Shown piece after piece: positions 27,250-35,807 of a stretch of 61,469 nt of DNA. Positions within the stretch are counted from its first letter, which is position 1. Each line of letters opens with the position of its first letter. The translations under genes were made by a program, and so were the position numbers. The stretch lies in contig DYJC01000025.1 of the NCBI GenBank assembly GCA_020723305.1, positions 1 through 61,469 of the forward strand, read 5' to 3'. The notes beneath the pieces were generated by a model. That model had not been told where the DNA came from and made no database searches. It was given only the letters and a program-made list of their open reading frames with translations. This DNA is from Desulfosudis oleivorans. Its GTDB lineage: Bacteria; Desulfobacterota; Desulfobacteria; Desulfobacterales; SURF-7.

Positions 27250-27706
27250 TTTAATCCCCTCTGTTTTATAATCGTTTTGTTCCAATCATATGGCAATCCG
27301 GCTCGTATTATGAGACTTTATTATGCCCGATGCCACTCCAGCCCATTATTAATACTTTTGTTTCCATCATATGCTGGAAACATTTTATTCATCCTTTTTT
27401 AGGGTGTCAAGTTTTTTTTAACAGGAATATTATCTATCCTTTATACATTTATTGCGAAAATGGACAAATTTATATATAAATTATTGAAATATATTGAATA
27501 TTATAATTAAAAATATTTTATTATCCATATTCATTTTTTTTAATCAGACCCTTGTGTCAGGTTATAAATACAAACTTTTTATCCATTACCGTCCTATCTG
27601 GAAAATGCGGATCGCAAGTGGACTCGAAAAAGAAATAAAAAAATCATTAGGTTGAAAAATAGAGGCGTCCTTGTTATTATTAATTCATTTGAACGGGATT
27701 CAAACC
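27250..27706. other. AT-rich intergenic region upstream of the thiolase operon
   Basis: 457 bp without a supported gene. It must hold the thiolase promoter (minus strand), but no single -35/-10 pair stands out among the A/T runs at 27410-27540. The MITE copy starts at its right edge. Confidence 0.4.
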
Positions 27707-27710
27707 ACTT

Positions 27711-27832
27711 GAGCTAATTTCAAACCGATGAAAAACCGTCACACCGGCGAAGGCCGGTGTCCAGAAAAGAATTGAAAATACAGGATTCCGGCTTTCGCCG
27801 GAATGACAAAAAGAGACTTCTGAAATTGGCTC
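27711..27832 (+). mobile_element. 122-bp MITE, copy 1, complete
   Basis: Terminal inverted repeats GAGCTAATTTC and GAAATTGGCTC (one mismatch), with ACTT duplicated on both sides (27707-27710 and 27833-27836). It contains two internal GGCGAA/TTCGCC hairpins. The reverse complement aligns over its whole length with copy 2 at 28100-28221. No coding capacity, so it must be moved in trans. Confidence 0.8.
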
Positions 27833-27870
27833 ACTTATTTATTCCAAAAAAAATGATAGGGAGGTATTTT

Positions 27871-28101
27871 ATGGATACTGCCAAATGTCCAGCCTGCGGT
27901 TGCAGAAACTTTTATGTAAAAAACCCTGAAGATGAATTTGAAATTCATGTTTTTACTTGTGAAAATGGCGAGGTCTGCTTTGATGAAGAGATCAATGAAT
28001 CCGCTTCACCACCTCCTCCTATTGAGGATGAAACAGAGACCTTTTGTAACAGCTGCGCATGGCATGACCGGTTTCAAAAAGTGAAAATTGAATTCAAATG
28101 A
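27871..28101 (+). CDS. Small zinc-ribbon-like protein
   Basis: 76 residues with GGGAGG before the ATG. C-P-A-C-G at residues 6-10 and C-N-S-C-A-W-H near 58-64 make a plausible CxxC/CxxC zinc site around an acidic, proline-rich middle. No known family recognised. It lies between two oppositely oriented MITE copies, and its stop codon is partly formed by the left end of copy 2. Confidence 0.6.
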   Translation: MDTAKCPACGCRNFYVKNPEDEFEIHVFTCENGEVCFDEEINESASPPPPIEDETETFCNSCAWHDRFQKVKIEFK

Positions 28102-28221
28102 GCCAATTTCAAAAGTCTGTTGTTGTAGTTCCGGCGAAAAATAAAATCCAGTATTTTCGGCTCTTTTCCGGGCACTGACTTTCGCCGGTGTAACGCGTTT
28201 TAATAGTTTTGAAATTGGCTC
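28100..28221 (-). mobile_element. 122-bp MITE, copy 2, complete
   Basis: Perfect inverted repeats GAGCCAATTTCAAAA and TTTTGAAATTGGCTC, with AAAT duplicated at 28096-28099 and 28222-28225. It has the same length as copy 1 and the opposite orientation. It inserted at the stop codon of the zinc-ribbon gene and 19 bp before the moxR start. Confidence 0.82.
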
Positions 28222-28240
28222 AAATGAAAAGTGAAATGTA

Positions 28241-29191
28241 ATGGCATCAGATGAATACTCTTCAGCGTATGAGACGTATCAAAAGCTTTCCGGAAATATT
28301 CAGAAAGTCATAAAAGGACAGGCAAATGCCATTCGATTGCTGCTGGCGGGTTTTGCAGGCGGCGGGCATGTTTTGCTTGAAGATTTTCCCGGAACCGGAA
28401 AAACCACACTGGCCAAAACACTTGCCCTGTCCATAGATACCGACTTCAAGCGCATTCAGTTCACACCCGATCTTCTTCCGTCGGATATTATCGGGGTTTC
28501 GATTTTCGATCCCAAGGAAAAGCTTTTCCGGGTTCATAAAGGACCGATATTCACCAATATCTTACTGATAGATGAAATCAACCGGGCCTCACCACGCACC
28601 CAATCCGCACTTCTGGAGGCAATGGCGGAACGGCAGGTCAGCATTGACGGAAAAATCTTTGGTTTTGATTCTCTCTTTTTTGTAATTGCAACACAGAACC
28701 CTATAGAATCCCGTGGAACCTATCCGCTTCCCGAAGCGCAAATGGATCGTTTTGCGCTTCAGCTCAGCCTGGGGTATGTGGATACGGCAGAAGAAATATC
28801 GATATTGACCGATCAGAATATTGTTCATCCGATTGAAAGTATTGGCCCCTGTGTTACGATTGATGATGTACTTTTCGTAAAAACAGCGGTCCAGAAAATT
28901 TTCATCAAAGAGGAGTTAAAAAAATATATCGTCGAGATTGTGAAAGCTACCCGAAATAAGCCCGGCGTTCAACTGGGAGCCAGTCCGCGGGCATCCCTTT
29001 CCCTGATGAAGACAGCCAAAGCCCTTGCGCTTTTTGATGGAAATGATTTTGTCACTCCGGATCATATCCAGGAGATTGCTGTTCCTGTGATTGCCCATCG
29101 TTTAGTCATGGATGCGCAGGCTCAATTCTCCGGACAGACCCCGGAAAGAATCGTTGAGGAGATCATCTTCTCCATACCTGTTCCGACATAA
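28241..29191 (+). CDS. MoxR-family AAA ATPase
   Basis: 316 residues. Walker A P50-G-T-G-K-T-T56, Walker B L-L-I-D-E-I-N-R-A near 112, sensor 1 A-T-Q-N-P and the MoxR motif G-T-Y-P-L-P-E-A-Q-M-D-R-F. MoxR proteins act as chaperones together with DUF58/VWA proteins. It heads the moxR-DUF58-transglutaminase operon. Weak ribosome site, and the upstream MITE may have changed its promoter. Confidence 0.92.
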   Translation: MASDEYSSAYETYQKLSGNIQKVIKGQANAIRLLLAGFAGGGHVLLEDFPGTGKTTLAKTLALSIDTDFKRIQFTPDLLPSDIIGVSIFDPKEKLFRVHKGPIFTNILLIDEINRASPRTQSALLEAMAERQVSIDGKIFGFDSLFFVIATQNPIESRGTYPLPEAQMDRFALQLSLGYVDTAEEISILTDQNIVHPIESIGPCVTIDDVLFVKTAVQKIFIKEELKKYIVEIVKATRNKPGVQLGASPRASLSLMKTAKALALFDGNDFVTPDHIQEIAVPVIAHRLVMDAQAQFSGQTPERIVEEIIFSIPVPT

Positions 29192-29242
29192 AAAAACATC
29201 CTGGCATGACAGGGACAATGGGACAACATAATTGCCAACCCT

Positions 29243-30595
29243 ATGAAACATTTTTTGTATAAAAGCTACAGTGCTTTTTACTCATCATCCTGCCGGCGGA
29301 AAAGACGGTTTACCAGCGCCGGTTCATTGGTACTGCTCACGATCTTCATTACAGCGATACTTGGAATCGATACCGGTCAGAGCCTGATTTATCAGATTTT
29401 TTCATTTCTGCTTCCTCTTCTGATCCTTGCGATGATCTTCAGCCTTTCCTTTCGGATTCAGTTTACAATTGACCGGAAACTCCCCAGGTTTGCTACGGTT
29501 GGTGAACAACTGGCTTATGATATCCGGATTCGAAACATGACCGGCAGAAAACAGAAAGGATTATTCTGTTATGAAAATCCGGAGGACCCCCGCCCCTCTT
29601 TCCAGACTTTTATCCAGGCAAGAGAACCAGGTGAAGAAAAGCGGAATATCTGGGATCGGAAGGTGCTTTTTCACCGGTGGATGTGGCTGATCGAAAGAAA
29701 TACCAGAGTCCGGATCAAGGAATTCCCGGTTCCGGAACTGCTACCCAATGCCGAAGGAAACGTGAGCATACAGACCACTCCCAGGCGACGGGGATATCTC
29801 CGGCTCACCGGGATCACCATTACCCGCCCGGAACCATTGGGCCTCTGCAAATCTTTTCACGTTATTCCAAACCGGCAGAAGATCCTTGTATTGCCGAAAC
29901 GCTATAAAATCCCTGACATTTTACTGGAAGGAACCCGGAAATACCACTCCGGTGGAATCTCCATGGCATCATCGGTCGGTGACTCCAATGAATTTCTTTC
30001 TTTGAGACAATACCGTCCCGGTGATCCCATGAAACAGATTCACTGGAAAAGTTGGGCCAAAACCAATGAACTGATTATAAGGGAGCACCAGGATGAATTT
30101 TTTGTCCGGCACGCCCTGATCCTGGATACTTTTCAGAAAGAACTTTACAGCGATGTTTTTGAAGAAGCTGTCTCGATAGCCGCATCGATGGTCTGCACTT
30201 TGCAGACCCGGGAATCGCTGCTGGATCTGATGTTTGTCAATACGGAGGCTTATTGTTTTTCTTCCGGAAGGGGTATGGTCCAAACAGGGAAGATGCTGGA
30301 GATTCTTTCCTGTGTTCAGACATGCAGTGATAAGGATATTGGATCACTGTTATCCCTGGTAAAACAGTCGGCCGGTTTGTTAAGCGGGTGCATCTGCATT
30401 CTGCTTTCCTGGGATCAGGAAAGAAAAAATTTTATTCAAAACCTGCTTTCTCATGGTCTGCCGCTGGTCGTCATCGTCATAACCAAAAATGATCCGGACA
30501 GCATCCAGCATGATCCCGGCCCCATGAAAAATATGATCCATGGTTTTCATGCAGTTCAGGTCGGTAATATTGAAAAAGGTCTGGCCTCGCTATGA
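29243..30595 (+). CDS. DUF58-domain membrane protein
   Basis: 450 residues. Two N-terminal membrane helices (about 25-70) precede a soluble region that contains the DUF58 signature Y-R-P-G-D-P-M-K-Q-I-H-W-K-S-W-A-K near 255-275. A VWA-like domain follows. It overlaps the transglutaminase gene by 4 bp. The moxR-DUF58-TGase trio is a recurrent operon of unknown exact function, suspected in envelope protein maturation. Confidence 0.88.
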   Translation: MKHFLYKSYSAFYSSSCRRKRRFTSAGSLVLLTIFITAILGIDTGQSLIYQIFSFLLPLLILAMIFSLSFRIQFTIDRKLPRFATVGEQLAYDIRIRNMTGRKQKGLFCYENPEDPRPSFQTFIQAREPGEEKRNIWDRKVLFHRWMWLIERNTRVRIKEFPVPELLPNAEGNVSIQTTPRRRGYLRLTGITITRPEPLGLCKSFHVIPNRQKILVLPKRYKIPDILLEGTRKYHSGGISMASSVGDSNEFLSLRQYRPGDPMKQIHWKSWAKTNELIIREHQDEFFVRHALILDTFQKELYSDVFEEAVSIAASMVCTLQTRESLLDLMFVNTEAYCFSSGRGMVQTGKMLEILSCVQTCSDKDIGSLLSLVKQSAGLLSGCICILLSWDQERKNFIQNLLSHGLPLVVIVITKNDPDSIQHDPGPMKNMIHGFHAVQVGNIEKGLASL

Positions 30596-32691
30596 AAACG
30601 CCTCCATTCCTCATCGGTGCTTCGCTTGTTCTCTGGGGCTTGCAAACCGGTTTATTGCTCCCTGCCCTTCTCCTGGTTCCGGTAGTTGAGGGCGCCCGTT
30701 TTATCCGATCCAGATGGATGCTTTCTCTTTCCGACTTTTACAGGATTTCGGATATTTCAACCCTTATTTTGCTCGGTATCGCGGTCTATGTTTTGTTCAC
30801 AAATCCGCGTGCCATCATCATGCTCACGATCCAGTGGCTTCCTCTGATCACATTCCCGCTGCTTGCAGCACAGGAATATAGCACGGAAGGAAAAATTGAT
30901 ATCCGGGCATTTCTGATGCTCACCCGGAAAAGCAAAACAGATCCGGATCAGGATGCAGCCGCAATCAATTTCTCCTATCCCTATTTTATTCTCTGCCTGA
31001 TCGCTGCAGCAGCTTCCAATCAACGGACGCCGGTTTTCTACATCTGCCTATTGCTTCTGGCTGTCTGGGCTCTTTTCCCGTATCGATCCAAAAGATATCC
31101 GGTTGTAATCTGGTGCATCCTGATGGCAACAGCCGGCTGTCTGGGATATATGGGGCATACTGGCTTGAACCATATGCAGGGCCTCCTGATAAGTTGGGCC
31201 GGTGAATTATTCCTTGAGGATTCCAATCCGGAAAAAAGCACAACGGCAATCGGTGAGATCGGCGAGGTTAAACAATCCAGCCGGATTATTTACCGGGTTG
31301 ACGGGAAAGAAGATCTGTCACCCGGAATATTGATGCGTGAAGCTTGCTATAATCGTTATTTTTCGTCAACCTGGTTTGCCGGAGGATCAGAGTTTGCAGA
31401 GATAAAACCGGAAATAAACAATAAGACATGGAATCTGGGTGTCAGACAGATGAGTGCGGATATACTGACGGTCTACTCCTACTTGCAGCAGGGAACCGGC
31501 ATCCTGAAACTGCCTGTCGGCGCGTTTGAAATTGAAAGCACGGCAGATATCACTCTGAAAAAAAACAGTCTGGGTGCGGTAATGGCTGAAGATGGCCCCG
31601 GACTGATCCATTACATTGTTCAATATGACCGAAAATTCGCAGACGACCGGCCGCCGAATCATCAGGACTTGCAGGTTCCGTTGGATGAACAATCGGACAT
31701 ATTCCGTTTCATTGCCGGGCTGGGTTTATCCGGCAAATCAGTAGATGAGGTTTTGCCGGTATTGAAATCTTGTTTTCAGGAAAAATTCACCTACTCACTG
31801 GATCCGGCTGTGCAAGACACAAACCATTCACCAATATCCGGTTTCCTTTTGTCTTCCCGATCCGGTCATTGCGAATATTTTGCAACCGCAACCGTTCTGG
31901 TTCTGCGCGCCTGCGGAATTCCCGCTAGGTATGCAAAAGGATACCTTGCCCATGAATACAGCCGGATTGAAAACAGGATCATTGTCCGGTCCAGACATGC
32001 CCATGCCTGGGCAATGGTTTACAAAGACGGGAAATGGCAGAATTTTGATACCACGCCTTCCGGCTGGATTGTCGCGGAAGAAGAAGCCATGTCAAAACTG
32101 AACCTGATTCCGGACATGCTGTCATATTTTCTGTACCGCTTTTCGGAATGGCGATGGAGCCCGGAGTCGGCATCATGGAAAAAATTCACTCCGGTATTGC
32201 TGATACCCCTTGCAATTATTTTGATTCGAAGAATCTATTCCAGGAAAAAAATTCAGCGGGTTCAGCGATCATCTGACCGGAAATCAGTCATGGAAAACCG
32301 GATTGAAGTCAGATCCGGGTTGTATCTGGTTGAAAAACAGTTAAACGAGCTGGGTTTCCTGCGTCATCCCTGGGAGACAATGCAGGGTTGGGTAATCCGG
32401 ATTGAGAAAGACGCGCCCGGGACGATATCTCCAGCCTTGATCCAGCCGACGCTCCATCTTCATTATCGTGACTGCTTTGGTCAGCAAAGGCTGACTCCGC
32501 AGGAAAAAAATGAGCTGGTTCTCCAGGTGGAGACTATTGTGAAAAACCTGACGGGGAAAAAGAGATTGGTGCCTCATAAGCCGCAGGCAAAAAGAAAACT
32601 TGGCCTGCTTGCGGGGAAAATCAATATTCCAAATGATTTGATGGACGAAGATGATGAGATAAATTCCATGTTTTACGGTGATCAATCATGA
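30592..32691 (+). CDS. Membrane transglutaminase-like protein (TgpA type) with antitoxin-like C-terminal tail
   Basis: 699 residues. The N-terminus holds several membrane helices (about 5-210). The transglutaminase core has Cys427 (S-G-H-C-E-Y-F-A), His471 (H-A-H-A-W-A) and Asp486 (F-D-T-T-P), so the catalytic triad is intact, facing the periplasm by analogy to TgpA. Another helix lies near 530-545. Residues 656-699 (K-K-R-L-V-P-H-K-P through Y-G-D-Q-S) look unlike this family and like the C-terminus of a Phd/YefM antitoxin. The stop overlaps the vapC start as ATGA. Confidence 0.88.
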   Translation: MKTPPFLIGASLVLWGLQTGLLLPALLLVPVVEGARFIRSRWMLSLSDFYRISDISTLILLGIAVYVLFTNPRAIIMLTIQWLPLITFPLLAAQEYSTEGKIDIRAFLMLTRKSKTDPDQDAAAINFSYPYFILCLIAAAASNQRTPVFYICLLLLAVWALFPYRSKRYPVVIWCILMATAGCLGYMGHTGLNHMQGLLISWAGELFLEDSNPEKSTTAIGEIGEVKQSSRIIYRVDGKEDLSPGILMREACYNRYFSSTWFAGGSEFAEIKPEINNKTWNLGVRQMSADILTVYSYLQQGTGILKLPVGAFEIESTADITLKKNSLGAVMAEDGPGLIHYIVQYDRKFADDRPPNHQDLQVPLDEQSDIFRFIAGLGLSGKSVDEVLPVLKSCFQEKFTYSLDPAVQDTNHSPISGFLLSSRSGHCEYFATATVLVLRACGIPARYAKGYLAHEYSRIENRIIVRSRHAHAWAMVYKDGKWQNFDTTPSGWIVAEEEAMSKLNLIPDMLSYFLYRFSEWRWSPESASWKKFTPVLLIPLAIILIRRIYSRKKIQRVQRSSDRKSVMENRIEVRSGLYLVEKQLNELGFLRHPWETMQGWVIRIEKDAPGTISPALIQPTLHLHYRDCFGQQRLTPQEKNELVLQVETIVKNLTGKKRLVPHKPQAKRKLGLLAGKINIPNDLMDEDDEINSMFYGDQS

Positions 32692-33059
32692 GAATTCTCG
32701 TTGATACGCATATTTATTTATGGATGTTGTCTTACCCTGAGAAGCTGAGTCAGACAAGACGTTATGAACTTGAGTCTCCGGCCAATGAGGTTTTCTTTAG
32801 TGCCATGAGCATCGCAGAGCTGATGATCAAACATTCAATTGGGAAAATTGATATCGCGTTTGATCCGGTTGAAATGGCACAGAAAATGGGGCTTGAGATT
32901 CTCAGCTTTACAGGCACGGAAGCCATGGTTTTGAGGGAACTGCCGCTTCACCACAGAGATCCTTTTGACCGGATGCTGATCGCTCAGTCTGTGATAAACA
33001 GACTTACATTGATGTCCGATGATTCAAAATTTCTGCAATACGACTGCAAAATTATGTGA
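32688..33059 (+). CDS. PIN-domain toxin (VapC)
   Basis: 123 residues of the Sll0205-like PIN group: L-V-D-T-H-I-Y-L-W at the start, S-A-M-S-I-A-E-L-M-I-K near 43, and H-H-R-D-P-F-D-R-M-L-I-A-Q near 88. All four acidic metal ligands appear present, ending with S-D-D. It is expected to be a site-specific RNase. No separate antitoxin precedes it; the only antitoxin-like sequence is the tail of the transglutaminase gene. Confidence 0.85.
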   Translation: MRILVDTHIYLWMLSYPEKLSQTRRYELESPANEVFFSAMSIAELMIKHSIGKIDIAFDPVEMAQKMGLEILSFTGTEAMVLRELPLHHRDPFDRMLIAQSVINRLTLMSDDSKFLQYDCKIM

Positions 33060-33112
33060 GAACGAATCGTGAGCGCCGCTGGGACATATACAACCATAAT
33101 CCGCACACAATT

Positions 33113-33352
33113 TTATTTCAATTCCATCTCCTTTTGAATGGCTTCCAAAACATCCTGTTTATCTGGAAATTTAAACAGACCTTTTGTCACAACCAGTTTA
33201 TCCTCAACCCAGACCGTCAGTTCACCGATCTTTCCTTTTGGATCGAGCGTGACATCGATCCCGGAGTTCTCCCTGATATAAACAGCCGCACGGAATGCAT
33301 AGATCCGGTTGTGGAGTCATACCAGGCAAAATCGGATAATTACTTTTTTCAT
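33113..33352 (-). CDS. SelW/Rdx-family selenoprotein (in-frame UGA)
   Basis: A frame of 79 codons that needs the TGA at 33317-33319 read as selenocysteine. It starts M-K-K-V-I-I-R-F-C9-L-V-U12, the CxxU redox motif at the end of the first strand as in SelW/SelT-like Rdx proteins. It continues with G-K-I-G-E-L-T-V-W-V-E-D-K-L-V-V and F-K-F-P-D, the usual Rdx ending. AAAGGGGAAAA precedes the ATG. Ordinary ORF calling misses it. Likely a thiol oxidoreductase. Not proven without selABCD. Confidence 0.6.
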
Positions 33353-33369
33353 TTTTCCCCTTTCATTGA

Positions 33370-33672
33370 TCAGAACCTTTCTTTTAATTTTTTGCTTCTT
33401 AGCGTGATATGTGAAATTTCCCCTGGACTCCAGAGACGCATATGCGGACCCCATGTTCCGGTTCCACGGCTTACGATAACCGTCATTCCGTAGATCCGAT
33501 ACTCCCCTTCCAGTAAAGGGAAAAAACGCTTTGTAATATAATCAAAGGGCCAGATCTGTCCGCCATGAGTATGACCGGAAAGCATCAGATCGACTCCAAG
33601 GCCGGCAGCCTTTTCCACCTGATCCGGTCGATGGGAAAGAAGGATGGTCTGATCCGGTCCACCCGGAATCTA
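33370..33672 (-). pseudogene. C-terminal fragment of a calcineurin-like metallophosphoesterase
   Basis: About 100 codons reading I-L-L-S-H-R-P-D-Q and L-S-G-H-T-H-G-G-Q-I-W-P-F, the last two metal motifs of YaeI-like phosphoesterases. The 5' half, with the D-x-H and G-D-x2-D motifs, is absent. The fragment begins directly after the stop of the DUF2461 gene, so a deletion has joined them. The SelW-like gene follows on the same strand. Confidence 0.7.
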
Positions 33673-34359
33673 AAACCGGAGTTTGAGTGCCCTGGTTAAC
33701 AAACGCATATACGGAATACAGGACCGGCAGAACTGTGTGTATTTTTCCATAAAATCCTTGTTGCAGGCTTCATGATCCGTAAATGAAAAGGATACGGCAA
33801 AATCTTTTTGCTTCAGATCCGAAATAAGGGGGTGATTCGGATCAAACCCTTTTGGCGGCTTTTTTAAAGACTCCCCTTCATGACTACGGATGTTTTTCAT
33901 GGCTTTGCCGGATAAAGATTTTTTCCACTCCTCTGGTTCTGCAACAATCATCTCACGGATCTGCGTTAAGGCATTATTGTCCGGCCTCCATATACCGGCT
34001 CCTGCAAATACGTTCTCGGGTTCAATGTGAAGGTAATATCCCGGAGCATGCGCATTTTTTCCGGCTTCATGACGGAAATGGGCTCCGGCATTGGTCTTAT
34101 AAGGTGATTTGTCACTGGAAAATCGCACATCCCGGTTTATCCGGAACATGGAACCGCCAACCAGTCTGGGGTCGGCGATAAAGTGAGAACTGATCTTCTC
34201 CAGCGGGGCTGAAATGTCCTGAATAAAATCGATCAAAGGAAAACGCACATTCTGTTCATACTCTTTTTTATGTGCTTGAAACCAGTCCTTGGAATTGTTC
34301 TTCTTTAATGATTCCAGGAAAGAAAAAGTGTCTTTTGTGAAATAGATTTTTCCAGCCAT
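33670..34359 (-). CDS. DUF2461 (TIGR02453) protein
   Basis: 229 residues matching the whole family: F-L-x2-L-x2-N-N-x-K-D-W-F near the N-terminus, M-F-R-I-N-R-D-V-R-F-S-x-D-K-S-P-Y-K in the middle and a G-Y-Y-L-H-I motif. No biochemical role is known. Its stop adjoins the truncated phosphoesterase. Confidence 0.85.
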   Translation of the reverse strand: MAGKIYFTKDTFSFLESLKKNNSKDWFQAHKKEYEQNVRFPLIDFIQDISAPLEKISSHFIADPRLVGGSMFRINRDVRFSSDKSPYKTNAGAHFRHEAGKNAHAPGYYLHIEPENVFAGAGIWRPDNNALTQIREMIVAEPEEWKKSLSGKAMKNIRSHEGESLKKPPKGFDPNHPLISDLKQKDFAVSFSFTDHEACNKDFMEKYTQFCRSCIPYMRLLTRALKLRF

Positions 34360-34568
34360 TTTTCATCTTCTCCTGACATAGCTCTTTGTTACCGGTTACG
34401 GTTTTTAATCTTCTGGAGTTTTACATCCCCCTGCATCCCCCTTCAAAGGGGGAATTGTATACTAAAAAACATTTTATTATATTCATCAAAGATAAAAGAT
34501 TTCAACCACTGAAAAAGAAAAATATAGATCCATTTGACAGAAAAACATGGCTTTAGTATCTATTCTGC

Positions 34569-35807
34569 ATGCAACCAACCGCTTATATCATCTGCCATGA
34601 CTGCGATCAGATTCAGAAGAAACCGGACATGCCCTCAGCGGGAACCCTCCGGTGTGTCCAGTGTGATGCGGTTTTGCAGAAAACCGGAAAAGGCAATACC
34701 GATACCACCCTGGCGCTGGTGCTTGCCGGGATCATATTATTCATTCTGATCAACTCCTTCCCGTTTCTGACATTCCGCATGAGCGGCCAGTTGCAGGAAA
34801 CCACTCTGATCACCGGTATTGAGATGTTTTTTATCCAGGGATGGTGGCCCATCGGGCTTCTGGTTTTTCTCGCGACAATACTTTCCCCCGCATTTCATCT
34901 GCTTGGACTGCTCTATATCCTTCTTCCGCTGAAATTCGGATTGAAAGTACCCGGAGTACCCCGGATCATGCGCATCATCATAACATTTCAGCCCTGGAGC
35001 ATGGTCGAAATTTTCATGCTGGGTATCCTGGTAACGGTGGTCAAGCTTTCCAATGACGGTGAAATCACGCCCGGAATTTCTTTATTCGCATTCATGGCCT
35101 TCACCTTTGTCCAGGCAGCCGTCTTTTATACATTCAACCCTCTCCTGATCTGGAAGAAATGTGAGGTGAACGCAGACTTGCAGCTGGATCAAGAAAAGTG
35201 TGATATGGATTTGATACAATGCCATATCTGCGGTCTGCTCAGTCCGGATGAAAAAAAAACAGAGAAATTTTTCTGTCAACGTTGCGGAGCCAGGCTTCAT
35301 AAACGAAAACAGGACAGCATTTCCCGCACCTGGGCACTCATACTGACAGCCGCTATTTTTTACATTCCGGCAAATCTCTTTCCGATTACCAATATTATCT
35401 CGTTTGGTGAGTATACCACCGATACCATATTGAGCGGTGTGATCTATTTTATCAAAAATGGGATGTGGCCCCTTGCATTGATCATTTTTACCGCCAGTAT
35501 TTTTGTTCCGTTGCTGAAACTGATCATTTTAAGTTTTCTGCTGATCAGCGTCCAGTTGAAAACAACTTGGCGGCAGAAAGACCGGACACGGATTTACCGG
35601 ATCACCGAAGCCATCGGTCGATGGTCCATGGTGGATATATTTGCAATTACCGTGGCGATTGCCCTGGTCAATATGGGGGCCGTCGCAACCATCCGAGTAG
35701 AACCTGCTGCTCTGTATTTTGCTGCCGTTGTTGTGATTACGATGTTTGCTGCTATGGCATTTGATCCCAGACTGATCTGGGATACGGAGAAAAACAGTCA
35801 TGACTGA
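34569..35807 (+). CDS. pqiA: PqiA/LetA-family inner-membrane protein
   Basis: 412 residues with two repeats of a PqiA domain. Each begins with a zinc ribbon (C-H-D-C and C-V-Q-C; then C-H-I-C and C-Q-R-C) and has four membrane helices. S-F-P-F-L-T-F and L-F-P-I-T-N are the repeat signatures. It is expected to work with PqiB/LetB in lipid transport across the envelope. It overlaps pqiB by 8 bp. The start lacks a clear ribosome site. Confidence 0.88.
   Translation: MQPTAYIICHDCDQIQKKPDMPSAGTLRCVQCDAVLQKTGKGNTDTTLALVLAGIILFILINSFPFLTFRMSGQLQETTLITGIEMFFIQGWWPIGLLVFLATILSPAFHLLGLLYILLPLKFGLKVPGVPRIMRIIITFQPWSMVEIFMLGILVTVVKLSNDGEITPGISLFAFMAFTFVQAAVFYTFNPLLIWKKCEVNADLQLDQEKCDMDLIQCHICGLLSPDEKKTEKFFCQRCGARLHKRKQDSISRTWALILTAAIFYIPANLFPITNIISFGEYTTDTILSGVIYFIKNGMWPLALIIFTASIFVPLLKLIILSFLLISVQLKTTWRQKDRTRIYRITEAIGRWSMVDIFAITVAIALVNMGAVATIRVEPAALYFAAVVVITMFAAMAFDPRLIWDTEKNSHD

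Noticed and set aside
33056..33493. Plus-strand ORF of 145 codons
   Set aside because: It is antisense to the SelW-like frame and the phosphoesterase fragment, both of which show family motifs.
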